Shown: positions 49,942-59,198, counted from the first letter of the stretch. The stretch is 64,000 nucleotides of DNA from Streptomyces flaveolus (GCF_000716535.1 NZ_JNWV01000025.1:88131-152130); one strand, 5' to 3'. A program made the numbers and translations. The notes: generated by a model from the sequence alone, not told the origin.

Positions 49942-51459
49942 GTGACAGTGTCGACGTCGGCGGCAGGCGGTCGGGACCCGGGTGCTCAGGAGGCCGGACA
50001 CGAGCCTGATCCGCGCCGGTGGCGCGCCCTGTGGGTGACCCTGGTGGCGGGCTTCATGAGCCTGCTCGACGTGACGATCGTGGCGGTCGCCCTGCCCACC
50101 ATCCAGCGGGATCTGGGCGCCTCCCCGGCACAGGTGCAGTGGGTGGTCTCCGGATACGCCCTGACCTTCGCCCTCGCCCTCGTCACCGCCGGCCGTCTCG
50201 GCGACGCGCTGGACCGGCGCCGTATCTTCCTGCTGGCCCTCGGCGGCTTCGTGATCTTCAGCGCGGTCTGCGGCGCGGCCCCCGACATCATGCTGCTGGT
50301 GGTGGCCCGCCTCGCCCAGGGCCTGGCCGCCGGCTTCATGGCCCCGCAGAACTCCGCGCTGATCCAGCAGATGTTCCGCGGCGCCGAACGCGGCCGGGCC
50401 TTCGGCTTCTTCGGCGCCACCGTCGGCATCTCCTCCGCCGCCGGCCCCCTCACCGGCGGCGTGATCCTCGCCCTCGCCTCCGGGGCCCAGGGCTGGCGGT
50501 GGATCTTCTACGTCAACGTCCCCATCGGCATCCTCGCCGTCCTCCTCGGCCGCCGTCTGCTGCCCCGTACCCGGCGCTCCGGGCGGGGCGACGTGGACGT
50601 GCCCGGCGTCCTGCTCCTCGGCCTCGGTGTCCTCGCGCTCATGTATCCGCTGGTCCAGGCGGAGTCCGGCGGTCTCGACCACCTGTGGTGGCTGTTCCTC
50701 GTCGGTGCGGCGGTGCTCGTCGGCTTCGCCCAGTGGCAGCGTCGCCTGGTCGCCCGGCACGGCCAGCCGCTGCTCGACCCTCGCCTGTTCAGCACCGTGC
50801 GCGGCTATGCCGTCGGCGCGGGCATCGGCACGCTGTACTTCATCGGATTCAGCGGGGTCTGGCTGGTGTTCGCCCTCTTCTACCAGCACGGCCTCGGCTT
50901 CTCCCCGCTCCGGTCCGGCCTCGCCGTGACTCCGTTCGCCCTCGGCTCGGCGAGCGCGGCGGTGGTGTCCGGTCGGCTGGTGGACAGGTTCGGCCGCCTG
51001 CTCACCGTGTGCGGCCTGACGGGGGTGATCGCCGGTCTGGGCGGCACCGCCCTGCTGCTCCGCTTCGTGCCCCTGCACATCGCACCGTGGGTCGCCGCCC
51101 CGGTGCTGTTCCTCGGCGGCATCGGCGGTGGCTTCGTGGTCTCCCCCAACATCACGATGACCTTGCGGGACGTGCCCGTGCGGATGGCGGGCGCGGCGGG
51201 CGGCGCCCTGCAGACCGGGCAGCGGCTGGGCGCCACCCTGGGGACCGCCGCCCTGCCGGGCCTCTTCTACCTGGTGCTCGGCCGGAGCCATGACTACCGG
51301 GGCGCCCTCGTGACCGCGCTGTGCGCCGCCCTCCTCGGCATGGTGGCGTCCCTGGCGCTGGCGACGTTCGACTGGCAGCGCGACCGGCGGCTGAGCCTCC
51401 CGCACCGCAAGTGCCCGGACGAGGTCGCCCACGACCCGTTGCACGCCCGGTGCCCCTGA
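49942..51459 (+). CDS. MFS transporter, DHA2 (14-helix) type
   Basis: This inner-membrane proton-driven exporter has 505 residues with about 14 helices. DHA2 marks include LLDVTIVAVALPTIQRDLGA in helix 1, motif A GRLGDALDRRR, and motif C GISSAAGPLTGG. Members export drugs or metabolites; the cargo is unknown. The GTG start follows AGAGGAG. No TetR or MarR gene is adjacent on this side, so its control is not evident. Confidence 0.92.
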   Translation: MTVSTSAAGGRDPGAQEAGHEPDPRRWRALWVTLVAGFMSLLDVTIVAVALPTIQRDLGASPAQVQWVVSGYALTFALALVTAGRLGDALDRRRIFLLALGGFVIFSAVCGAAPDIMLLVVARLAQGLAAGFMAPQNSALIQQMFRGAERGRAFGFFGATVGISSAAGPLTGGVILALASGAQGWRWIFYVNVPIGILAVLLGRRLLPRTRRSGRGDVDVPGVLLLGLGVLALMYPLVQAESGGLDHLWWLFLVGAAVLVGFAQWQRRLVARHGQPLLDPRLFSTVRGYAVGAGIGTLYFIGFSGVWLVFALFYQHGLGFSPLRSGLAVTPFALGSASAAVVSGRLVDRFGRLLTVCGLTGVIAGLGGTALLLRFVPLHIAPWVAAPVLFLGGIGGGFVVSPNITMTLRDVPVRMAGAAGGALQTGQRLGATLGTAALPGLFYLVLGRSHDYRGALVTALCAALLGMVASLALATFDWQRDRRLSLPHRKCPDEVAHDPLHARCP

Positions 51460-51621
51460 CCGATCCGCGTCCGCGCACGGCCGACCGCCGGTCGGCGCCC
51501 TGCGGCGCGACCCGCACCCACAGAGCCATCAGGGTGGTGCCGGGCCGTGTCGGGCAGCCGACTCGGCCGGGGTTGGCCATGCTGGGCCGGAGCGGCACCT
51601 AGTGGCGACAAGGAGCACCGC

Positions 51622-51837
51622 ATGCCGACGGACCCGGTTGAACGATTCCTGGCGGCGCTGGACCCCCACCACCGGGAGGTCGTCGGCGCGCGGCCGCGCG
51701 AGGAGCAGGAACGCCTCGCGGCCGCCTGGGAGCGGGAACTCGAAGCGGACGACGAGCTGGACACGCTCGACGAACTGTCCCCGCCGGCGGCGGAAGCCGA
51801 GGCGGCCCGCCGCGTCCTGGAGCGCGACACCGACTAG
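51622..51837 (+). CDS. small acidic protein with a duplicated 3' end
   Basis: This hypothetical protein of 71 residues is helical and acidic (EEQERLAAAWERELEADDEL). The ATG follows AAGGAG. Its last 32 codons plus stop are repeated directly downstream as a 102-bp tandem unit. After the TAG at 51835-51837 the same frame continues through the second copy to another TAG, so readthrough would add 34 residues. Function unknown. Confidence 0.7.
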   Translation: MPTDPVERFLAALDPHHREVVGARPREEQERLAAAWERELEADDELDTLDELSPPAAEAEAARRVLERDTD

Positions 51838-51943
51838 AACCTGGAAGCGGACGACGAGCTGGACACGCTCGACGAACTGTCCCCGCCGGCGGCGGAAGCC
51901 GAGGCGGCCCGCCGCGTCCTGGAGCGCGACACCGACTAGAACC
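51742..51943 (+). repeat. 102-bp tandem duplication over the 3' end of a small gene
   Basis: Bases 51742-51841 and 51844-51943 are identical over 100 positions, with a 102-base period. The unit is a multiple of three and keeps frame. Complete identity indicates a recent duplication or ongoing copy-number slippage. Confidence 0.95.
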
Positions 51944-52037
51944 GCCGGCGAAACTCGGCGGAATCCCTCGCGGCGAGGACCACCCCGCCCCGCTGGCGGT
52001 TCCCATCTGGTCCCGGTACACGACACCGGCCCCTCGG

Positions 52038-53333
52038 TCAGTCCAGGCCCAGGCCCCGGCGGCCGGTGTCGTTGAGCTGGTCGAGGGTGAACCGGCCGGT
52101 CCAGGAACGTTCGTAGTGCTCTTCGGGGAAGTCGCTCGGGCTGGACCCGGTGAGGAACGCCTCGCGGACGGACGCCGCGTAGGTCTCGTTGCGGGGGCAC
52201 CAGGGGGCGGCGGGGATGTACATGACGTTGCCCCAGCCCTTCTGGTTCTCCACCGGGGCGACGCTGTGGACCATGTCGCAGTGCCACCAGACGGAGTCGC
52301 CGGCCCGGACGTCGGGGATGGGAGTCAGGGCCCGGTAGAGCACCGGGTGCCAGCGCTTGGTGACGGGGAAGACCTGGTTGGTGCGCACGCCGCACATGGA
52401 GTCCTCGGGGACGTCCGGAAGCAGGGGGCGCAGCAGCAGGTAGGCCATGATCTCCGGGATCGGCACGGTGTGCAGCACGCCCTGGTCGGCGTCCATGTCG
52501 GACAGGGCGGTCCAGCCCTGGAAGGTGCGGAACGCGGAGCACATGGTGGAGCCGGGGTACTGCGGGCCGGTGGTGCGGTGGGCCGCGTCCCAGGGGTCGT
52601 ACTGCTCGGCGGTGCCGTCGAAGAGGTGGCGGAAGGCCTGCTGGTACTCGCGCGTCATCCACAGGTCGAGGGTGCCCGGGTCGCAGTGGGTGCCGAGGCC
52701 CGCGGAGTCGGTGCCCGGCGGGCGGCGGCGGATACGGTCGGGGTAGAGCGCGTCGCGGTCCGGGTCGAACCACCGCGTGCCGTCGTCGGCGGTGTGCTTC
52801 CAGAACGAGTTGAGGAAGGACTGGACGGTGGCCATGCGCTCGGACTGGCGGGCCTGCATCTGGGCCTGGGACCAGTAGACGGGGTAGATCTCCGGCTTGG
52901 AGCCGACGCTGCCGAAGAAGTCGTCGCCGGGGCCGGTGTAGTTCTCGAAGAACTCGTTGCGCTCGACGTAGTCGACGATGCCGGCGTCCCAGGCCAGCGC
53001 CTGTTCACGCGGGAAGTGACCGCGTACGACGAGACAGCCGCGCTTCCTGAGCTTGGCCGTCTCGGCCGGCGTCACCGTTCCGCCGGCGATCGCGGCGTAG
53101 TCGAGGACGGGCCACACCTCCTCGCCGCGCGCCCGGTCGGCCTCGATCTCGGCGATGCGGGCCTCGATGCGCTGCTCGACGGCGGCGAACACCTCCTGGA
53201 CGCTGCGGCCCGAGGCTTCGATCCGGGCGCGCAGCGCGGGCTTGATCTCGCGGATGGCGGCCGCGAGGTCGGCCGGGGTCTCCTCCCAGTGCGGCAGGGC
53301 GGCGGGGTGGCGGGGGTCAGCGGCGAGCGTCAT
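52038..53333 (-). CDS. DUF1479 (YbiU-like) putative Fe(II)/2-oxoglutarate oxygenase
   Basis: This protein of 431 residues matches DUF1479/YbiU, which has a dioxygenase-like jelly-roll. A metal site is suggested by His and Asp in GTHCDPGT and a later His in CDMVHSVAPV. Other landmarks are GCLVVRGHFPREQALAWD, PEIYPVYWSQAQMQARQSERM and GDSVWWHCD. The biochemical substrate is unknown for this family. It is divergent from a ROK regulator, with direct repeats in the 90-base gap, so regulation by a sugar or sugar derivative is plausible. Confidence 0.85.
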   Translation of the reverse strand: MTLAADPRHPAALPHWEETPADLAAAIREIKPALRARIEASGRSVQEVFAAVEQRIEARIAEIEADRARGEEVWPVLDYAAIAGGTVTPAETAKLRKRGCLVVRGHFPREQALAWDAGIVDYVERNEFFENYTGPGDDFFGSVGSKPEIYPVYWSQAQMQARQSERMATVQSFLNSFWKHTADDGTRWFDPDRDALYPDRIRRRPPGTDSAGLGTHCDPGTLDLWMTREYQQAFRHLFDGTAEQYDPWDAAHRTTGPQYPGSTMCSAFRTFQGWTALSDMDADQGVLHTVPIPEIMAYLLLRPLLPDVPEDSMCGVRTNQVFPVTKRWHPVLYRALTPIPDVRAGDSVWWHCDMVHSVAPVENQKGWGNVMYIPAAPWCPRNETYAASVREAFLTGSSPSDFPEEHYERSWTGRFTLDQLNDTGRRGLGLD

Positions 53334-53356
53334 GGCCCGGCTCCTTTGGTGAGGAC

Positions 53357-53416
53357 TCCTTACTAGAACCGACGGTAGGCATGCCCGCCATATTTAGGCA
53401 AGAGTCCTTACTAGAA
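53357..53416. promoter_or_regulatory. direct repeats in the DUF1479/ROK divergent promoter
   Basis: TCCTTACTAGAA occurs twice, at 53357-53368 and 53405-53416, in the same orientation, 48 bases apart. The second copy ends 7 bases before the ROK start codon and the first lies 24 bases from the DUF1479 start. ROK repressors often bind TTACTA-type sites, so these are probable operators for the adjacent regulator on both promoters. Confidence 0.7.
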
Positions 53417-53423
53417 TGGCCGC

Positions 53424-54563
53424 ATGACCCAGCCGAAGCCGTCACTGGAGATGCTGCGCGCGCTGACCGACGAGAACGTGCTGCGCGCGCTCATGGACCG
53501 CCCGCGCCTGACCAGGGCGGAAATCTCCGCTCACACCGGGATCTCGAAGCCGACGATCTCCGACAGCGTCCAGCGCCTCACCGGGGCCGGCCTGGTCATC
53601 GACACCGGCGAACGCACCACCGGACGCGGACGGGTCGGCTCCTACTACGCGCTCGCCCCGCAGCTCGGCGCCGCGCTGGTGGCGAGTATCACCCCGCACG
53701 GTGTGACGGCGGAAGCGGTCGACGCCCTCGGCCACGTGCACGGACAGGTCCGCACCGCCCTGGAAGCGGACGCGGGTCCGGAGGCGGCGGCCGACGCCCT
53801 CACCGGGGCCGCCGGACGGCTGGCCGAGCGGACCACCGGCCCGCTGCGCCTCGCGGTGATCAGCGCCGCCGACCCGGTGGACCGCGGGACGGGCCGGCTC
53901 GTGCACCTGCCCGACGCCCCGTTCCTCGTCGGCGACCTGGACCCGCCCGCCGTCCTCGCGGGCCGCGTGACCGGCCCCGTGCTGGTGGACAACGACGTCA
54001 ACTGGGCCGCCCGCGCCGAACACCGGGCGGGCTGCGCCCGGGGCGTCGACGACTTCGTCTACCTCCACCTCGGCGAGGGCCTCGGCTGCGCCGTGGTGAA
54101 CGACGGCACGGTCCGGCGCGGGCACAGGGGCCTGGTCGGAGAGATCGCGCACCTGTGCACCTGCGGCCCGGACGGCGAGGCCATGGCCTTCACCGAGGTG
54201 TTCGCCGCCCTAGGCCTGCGCCGGCCCTCCTCCACCGCCATCGACGTCCCGGCCCTCCGGCGACTGCTCGCCGGACACGACGAGCCGGCCCAGCGGATCC
54301 GTACAGCGCTCGCCCGGGCCGTCTGCGGGGTGCTGTCCGCGGCCGTCTCCCTCTCCGATCCGCGGATGATCGTCATCGGCGGCGCCTGGGGACCGGACCC
54401 CGCCATGATCACTGCCATCGAGAAGCACTTCCAGCGCACCCCGCGCCCCGTCCCCGTCACCGCGGCCACCCTGTCCTCGCCCGAACTGTCCGGAGCCCGC
54501 GTCCGGGCCGTGGAAGAACTCCGCTCGCTCATCGTCCGCTCGGCACGCCCCGCACCGGACTAG
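53424..54563 (+). CDS. ROK-family transcriptional regulator
   Basis: This protein of 379 residues has an N-terminal winged helix (about 8-70; LTRAEISAHTGISKPTISDSVQRL) and a ROK sugar-binding domain. The ROK signature region reads GLVGEIAHLCTCGPDGE: two of the usual zinc Cys (CTC) are present, but the third (in GCLE of typical members) is missing, so the zinc site may be altered. It probably represses the divergent DUF1479 gene and itself. Its 3' end overlaps the convergent membrane-protein gene by 35 bases. Confidence 0.9.
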   Translation: MTQPKPSLEMLRALTDENVLRALMDRPRLTRAEISAHTGISKPTISDSVQRLTGAGLVIDTGERTTGRGRVGSYYALAPQLGAALVASITPHGVTAEAVDALGHVHGQVRTALEADAGPEAAADALTGAAGRLAERTTGPLRLAVISAADPVDRGTGRLVHLPDAPFLVGDLDPPAVLAGRVTGPVLVDNDVNWAARAEHRAGCARGVDDFVYLHLGEGLGCAVVNDGTVRRGHRGLVGEIAHLCTCGPDGEAMAFTEVFAALGLRRPSSTAIDVPALRRLLAGHDEPAQRIRTALARAVCGVLSAAVSLSDPRMIVIGGAWGPDPAMITAIEKHFQRTPRPVPVTAATLSSPELSGARVRAVEELRSLIVRSARPAPD

Positions 54564-55101
54564 GCCGCCGGCTGGTGGGCCGCCGCTCGGCTTCGGCCGC
54601 CGCTCCCGCGGCAGCTCGGTGGTTCCTCCCCCGCCTGGTGAGTCCCCAGGGTTTGAGGACCGAGATCGCCGTCATGAAGACGTAGGCGCACAGCGACACG
54701 ATCGGTCCGGGCAGGAGGTCGCCGGGGCCGGGCGCCGGTCCGCCCGCCGTCATGCCGGCGAGCGTGGAGTTCACGCCCGGGCGCAGCGCGAACGCCGTGG
54801 CGGCGGTCGTGGCGAGGGTCAGCCAGAACTTCGTGAAGACCCACCGGTGCCGGGCCAGTCCCCACGGCGTGCCCACGGACAGCAGTACACCGCTGAGGAG
54901 GGTCAGGAACGCGAGGGGGAGCAGCAGCCAGTCCGCGAAGAGCTTCATGGCGCGGACGCACGCCTCGGCGGTCACCGCCGATCCGGTCGTGGTGGCGGTG
55001 ACCGCGAGGGCGAGCAGCCCGAGCGTGAGCCCGAGCCAGCTCGCGGAGGCGGCCACATGGACGACGAGGGAGGCCCGGCGCGCGGGTCGGCTCAACTTCA
55101 T
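54529..55101 (-). CDS. small integral membrane protein (DUF2269-like)
   Basis: This protein of 190 residues has four predicted helices: LVVHVAASASWLGLTLGLLAL, WLLLPLAFLTLLSGVLLSVG, a segment around FTKFWLTLATTAATAF, and PIVSLCAYVFMTAISVLKPWG. The tail is basic and Ala-rich. It looks like a DUF2269-type protein; function unknown. The ATG at 55101 is tentative; GTG at 55110 is possible. Its end overlaps the ROK gene on the other strand by 35 bases. A long inverted repeat lies 54 bases upstream of the start. Confidence 0.75.
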   Translation of the reverse strand: MKLSRPARRASLVVHVAASASWLGLTLGLLALAVTATTTGSAVTAEACVRAMKLFADWLLLPLAFLTLLSGVLLSVGTPWGLARHRWVFTKFWLTLATTAATAFALRPGVNSTLAGMTAGGPAPGPGDLLPGPIVSLCAYVFMTAISVLKPWGLTRRGRNHRAAAGAAAEAERRPTSRRPSPVRGVPSGR

Positions 55102-55154
55102 GTCCGACACGGTGCCGGAGAATCCCGTCCGTGCCGTCCGGCCAGGGGAGCAAT

Positions 55155-55182
55155 GCGGTGTACTCGGCGCGGAGTACACCGC
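55155..55182. promoter_or_regulatory. 11-bp inverted repeat upstream of the membrane-protein gene
   Basis: GCGGTGTACTC-GGCGCG-GAGTACACCGC is a perfect inverted repeat, 54-81 bases upstream of the membrane-protein start. The GTGTACTC/GAGTACAC arms look like a TetR- or MarR-type operator. It could also be a second terminator for the protease gene, though a dedicated one exists at 55281-55305. Confidence 0.55.
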
Positions 55183-55280
55183 CCGCACCGGCTGGGCCGG
55201 CCGCGGTTCGGCGTCGATGTGCCGCGGATGCAAGGGTGTTCTGTACGGGGGGTCGACGGCGCGCCGCTGTCCAGGGACGG

Positions 55281-55305
55281 GTGCCCCCGGCTGTTCCGGG
55301 GGCAC
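55281..55305 (-). terminator. terminator of the protease gene
   Basis: GTGCCCCCGG-CTGTT-CCGGGGGCAC is a perfect 10-bp stem with a 5-base loop, 18 bases past the stop of the leftward protease gene. Confidence 0.75.
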
Positions 55306-55322
55306 CACGGATCGGTACGGCG

Positions 55323-56558
55323 TCAGCCGGTGTAGGTGTGCAGGGTCAGGCCGTACCGGTTGAGGATCTCGTTCACGGGCTGGAACCAGGTCTCGCCGCC
55401 GCCGGCGCAGTTGCCCCAGCCGCCCGAGGTGACGCCCTGTGCCTGGTCCCCGGTGATGAAGGAGCCCCCGGAGTCACCGGGTTCGGCGCAGGCGCTCGTC
55501 TTCGTCAGCTGATGCACCGCGCCCTGGCTGTAGTTGACGGTCTCGTTCAGCGCCAGCACGGTCCCGCAGTGCCAGTGCGACGTCGATCCCGAACGGCAGA
55601 CGGAGGAGCCGACGGGCGCCACGGCCGAGCCGCGCACGAGCTGGTCGGGCACCGTGCCCCAGCCCAGCACCACCGGAACCGTCCACCAGCCGCTGCCCAC
55701 GCTCACCCAAGCGTAGTCGTTGTCCGGGAACGAGGAGCCCTGGAACGTGCCGATGTACGAGCCGTCCCAGCCGCTGACTCCGGCGCCGGGCGAGCCGCAG
55801 TGCCCTGCGGTCACGAAGCCGCCGTACACCGAAAACCCTATGGAGCAGCGGACGTTGCCCGTGTAATAGGGGTCCCCGCCGACGGTTCCCGCGGCGAAGG
55901 TGCGCGGGGCGGCGGAGACGGTCCGGACGGTGACGGGACCCGCCTCGCGGGCCCGGGACACGAAGCGCCGGACATCGTTGTCGGCACGGTCCTTCCGCAC
56001 GACGTCGACGACGACCGTGTTGGCCTTCGGATCGACGTGCCAGCCGCTCACCCCGGACGGGGCGGAGAGCCGGTCGATGCGCGCCTTCACGGCGTCGAGC
56101 TGCCGGGCCGTGTGCGTGGCGGTACGGATCCTGGCCCCGGCATCCTCGATGGCGTGGCGTGTGCCCGGCGAGGCGTCCGAGGTGAGGGCCACCGTCAGGC
56201 GTCCCTTCGCCGCGTCGAACCAGGAGCCCGCGTAGGCGTCACCGGCTGCCCGGCGCACCTTCGGATCGAGGGTGGCGGCGGACCGCTCGGCCGCGATCCG
56301 CGCCTCGGCCTGCTTCCGCGTGAGGCCGAGGTCGCGCTGCATGGCGGTCAGGATCCCGTCGGATGCGGGCTTTCGGGACGTCGGGGTGGCTCCGGAAGAC
56401 CCGGCCCCGAAGGGCGCGGTGTGTCCGCCGGGTTCGGTCGCGGGGCCGGGTGCGGTGTGGGCGCCGCTCGCCGCTGCGGGGACCGCCCCCGCCGCTCCAG
56501 AGCCGCCGAGGATCAGGAGGGCGGTCAGGACGACATGCGTAAGTCTTGTGCGTCTCAT
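55323..56558 (-). CDS. streptogrisin-like secreted serine protease (S1 family)
   Basis: This secreted chymotrypsin-fold protease is made as a preproprotein of 411 residues. The signal peptide is about 1-30, the alpha-lytic-protease-type prodomain about 60-225, and the mature enzyme starts near GGDPYYTGN (about 227). The triad is His253 in VTAGHCG, Asp281 in DNDYAWV and Ser363 in EPGDSGGS; Cys pairs around CS-GHC and SVC-HWHC fit streptogrisins. The prodomain folds the enzyme and is then removed. The ATG at 56558 follows GAAGGG. Specificity within the family cannot be read with certainty. Confidence 0.92.
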   Translation of the reverse strand: MRRTRLTHVVLTALLILGGSGAAGAVPAAASGAHTAPGPATEPGGHTAPFGAGSSGATPTSRKPASDGILTAMQRDLGLTRKQAEARIAAERSAATLDPKVRRAAGDAYAGSWFDAAKGRLTVALTSDASPGTRHAIEDAGARIRTATHTARQLDAVKARIDRLSAPSGVSGWHVDPKANTVVVDVVRKDRADNDVRRFVSRAREAGPVTVRTVSAAPRTFAAGTVGGDPYYTGNVRCSIGFSVYGGFVTAGHCGSPGAGVSGWDGSYIGTFQGSSFPDNDYAWVSVGSGWWTVPVVLGWGTVPDQLVRGSAVAPVGSSVCRSGSTSHWHCGTVLALNETVNYSQGAVHQLTKTSACAEPGDSGGSFITGDQAQGVTSGGWGNCAGGGETWFQPVNEILNRYGLTLHTYTG

Positions 56559-56690
56559 GGGACTTGCCCTTCGTCGTTCCAGGGGTGGGGTGGAACAGCC
56601 GAGTTCTGAGAGCGCTCTCATGCGTGGCGGGGCAGAGCTTAGCCCTCCCGGGCCGTCAGGTCCATGCCAATGCACGGGGCGAGTGGGGAG

Positions 56691-57163
56691 TTACGAGGCC
56701 GACCTGTTCCGGTCCGGAGTCGGTCCGCCTCGACGGACGCCTGGCCGCGTATCGCGCTCAGCAGGGCCAGGTGTGCTGCGGGTCGGGGGCTGCCAGGTCC
56801 CCGTGCGCACGGAGGTGAAGCCGGCCGCCTCGACCGTGGTGGCGAGGGTCGTGAGGTCGGTGGGGAGCCACCTCTCGTGGGTGGAGAGGAGGAGACGACC
56901 GCCGGGGCGCAGGACGCGGTGGAACCCGGCGAGGGCCGCGGGGATGCCGCGCCACAGCTGGAGATTGTTCACGGCGATCACGACGTCGACGGAAGTGTCC
57001 GGTCGGCCGGTGCCGGCGGCGAGGCGGACGCGGTCACGGGCGATCAGCGGCGCGCAGCGGCGCTGGGCCATGGCGCGCATGACGTCGGACGGGTCGATGC
57101 CGATGACGTGGGCCGAGCGCTCGGCGGCGGCCGCAAGACCGACACCGGGGCCGGGGCCGCCGC
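56691..57163 (-). pseudogene. N-terminally truncated SAM-dependent methyltransferase
   Basis: Readable sequence begins near GPGPGVGLAAAAERS (motif I of class I methyltransferases) and continues through VIGIDPSDVMRAMAQRR, DVVIAVNNLQLW and FHRVLRPGGRLLLSTHERWLP to a stop at 56691. The residues normally before motif I and a start codon with ribosome binding site are missing; upstream bases belong to no clear frame before the htpG stop at 57288. A shorter product from the ATG at 57080 would lack motif I. I take it as a decayed gene. Confidence 0.65.
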
Positions 57164-57287
57164 GACGGCTTCGTGGAGGATCCGCGCGTCACCACCCTGG
57201 TACTCGTACCGCGCGACGAGCACTGCGCCCGTGCCCGGACGTGGCCCCGGGCACGGGCGCAGGCCGCCGGTTCCCGGCGGAGCCGCG

Positions 57288-59198
57288 TTACAGCGCGCGT
57301 TCCAGGCGGTCGGCCATGAGCTTCACGAACCGGGCCGGTTCCTTCGGCTGGCCGCCCTCGGCGAGCACCGCCAGGCCGTGCAGCAGCTCGGCGGTCTCGG
57401 CCAGTGCCGAACGGTCCTCGCGCTCCTTGTACGCCTGGTTGAGACCCCTCACCAGCTGGTGGTCCGGGTTGAGTTCCAGGATCCGCTTGGCTCGGGGCAC
57501 CTCCTGGCCCATGGCGCGGTACATGTTCTCCAGGGCCGGCGTCAGGTCGTGCGCGTCGGAGACGACACAGGCCGGGGACACGGTGAGCCGGGAGGACAGG
57601 CGCACCTCCTTGATGTCCTCGTCCAACTGCTCCTTCATCCAGTCGAGCAGACCGGCGTACTCCTCGGTCCGCTTCTCCCGCTCGTCGTCGGCGCTGTCCT
57701 CGTCCTTGGCGTCGAGATCGATCTGCCCCTTGGCGACGGACCGCAGCTTCTTGCCCTCGTACTCGCCGACGGCGTCGGCCCACACCTCGTCCACGGGGTC
57801 GGTGAGCAGCAGCACCTCGATGCCCCGTTCCCGGAACGCCTCCATGTGCGGGGAGTTCTCGACGCTCTGCCGGGACTCGCCGGTCAGGTAGTAGATGTCC
57901 TCCTGACCGTCCTTCATCCGCTCCACGTACCCCTTGAGCGTGGTCGGCTCGGTGTCGTGGTGGGTGCTCGCGAAGGACGACACGGCGAGGAGGGCGTCGC
58001 GGTTCTCCGAGTCGGTGACCAGTCCCTCCTTCAGGACCGTGCCGAACTCCCGCCAGAAGGTGGCGTACCGCTCCTGGTCCTTGGTCATCATCTCCTTGAC
58101 CGTGGACAGGACCTTCTTCGTCAGCCGGCGCCGCATCATCTCGATGTGGCGGTCCTGCTGGAGGATCTCGCGGGAGACGTTGAGCGAGAGGTCGGCCGCG
58201 TCGACCACGCCCTTGACGAAGCGGAGGTACGGCGGCAGCAGCGCCTCGCAGTCGTCCATGATGAACACGCGCTTGACGTAGAGCTGCACGCCGCGCTTGA
58301 AGTCCCGCGTGAACAGGTCGTGCGGGGCGTGTTCGGGGAGGAACAGCAGGGCCTGGTACTCGAAGGTGCCCTCCGCCTGGAGCCGGATCGTCTCCAACGG
58401 GTCGCGCCAGTCGTGGGCGATGTGCTTGTACAGCTCGTGGTACTCGTCGTCGGACACCTCGTCGCGGGGCCGCGCCCACAGCGCCTTCATCGAGTTGAGC
58501 GTCTCCGGCTCGGGTGCCTCGTCGCCCTCGTCGGCCGTGGCGGAGCGCTCGGGCACCATCCGGATGGGCCAGGTGATGAAGTCCGAGTACCGCTTGATGA
58601 TCTCCCTGATCTTCCAGGGCGAGGTGTAGTCGTGGAGCTGGTTCTCCGGGTCGGCCGGCTTGAGGTGGAGCGTGACCGAGGTGCCCTGCGGGGCGTCGTC
58701 CACCTTCTCCAGCGTGTACGTGCCCTCGCCGCGCGACGTCCAGCGGGTGCCCTGGCTCTCGCCGGCGCGCCGGGTCAGCAGGGTGACCTCGTCGGCCACC
58801 ATGAATCCGGAGTAGAACCCGACGCCGAACTGGCCGATGAGTCCTTCCTCGCCGGCCGCGTCCTTGGCCTCGCGCAGCTCCCGCAGGAACTCGGCGGTGC
58901 CCGAGTTGGCGATCGTGCCGATGAGCTGCCCGACCTCTTCGTACGACATCCCGATGCCGTTGTCCCGGACGGTGAGCGTCCGGGCGTCCTTGTCGATGTC
59001 GATCTCGATGTGCGGGTCGGACACGTCGGCGTCGAGCGAGTCGTCCCAGAGCTTCTCCAGGCGGAGCTTGTCCAGCGCGTCGGAGGCGTTGGAGACGAGC
59101 TCCCGCAGGAAGACGTCCTTGTTCGAGTAGACCGAGTGGATCATCAGCTGCAGTAGCTGACGGGCCTCTACCTGAAACTCGAAGGTCTCGGTCGGCAT
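57288..59198 (-). CDS. htpG: molecular chaperone HtpG (Hsp90)
   Basis: This ATP-dependent cytoplasmic chaperone has 636 residues, the family length. The N-terminal GHKL ATPase shows [29 protein letters not shown] and GQFGVGFYS. The middle domain includes [11 protein letters not shown] and the client-binding and dimerisation parts follow. The ATG at 59198 starts [12 protein letters not shown], the normal HtpG beginning, with GAGG upstream; a longer frame is antisense-like. It is a single gene with no chaperone partners nearby. Many actinobacteria carry htpG as an accessory gene. Confidence 0.96.

Noticed and set aside
51838..51939. second copy of the tandem repeat as a separate gene
   Set aside because: It has no start codon or ribosome binding site of its own and is only in frame after a stop.
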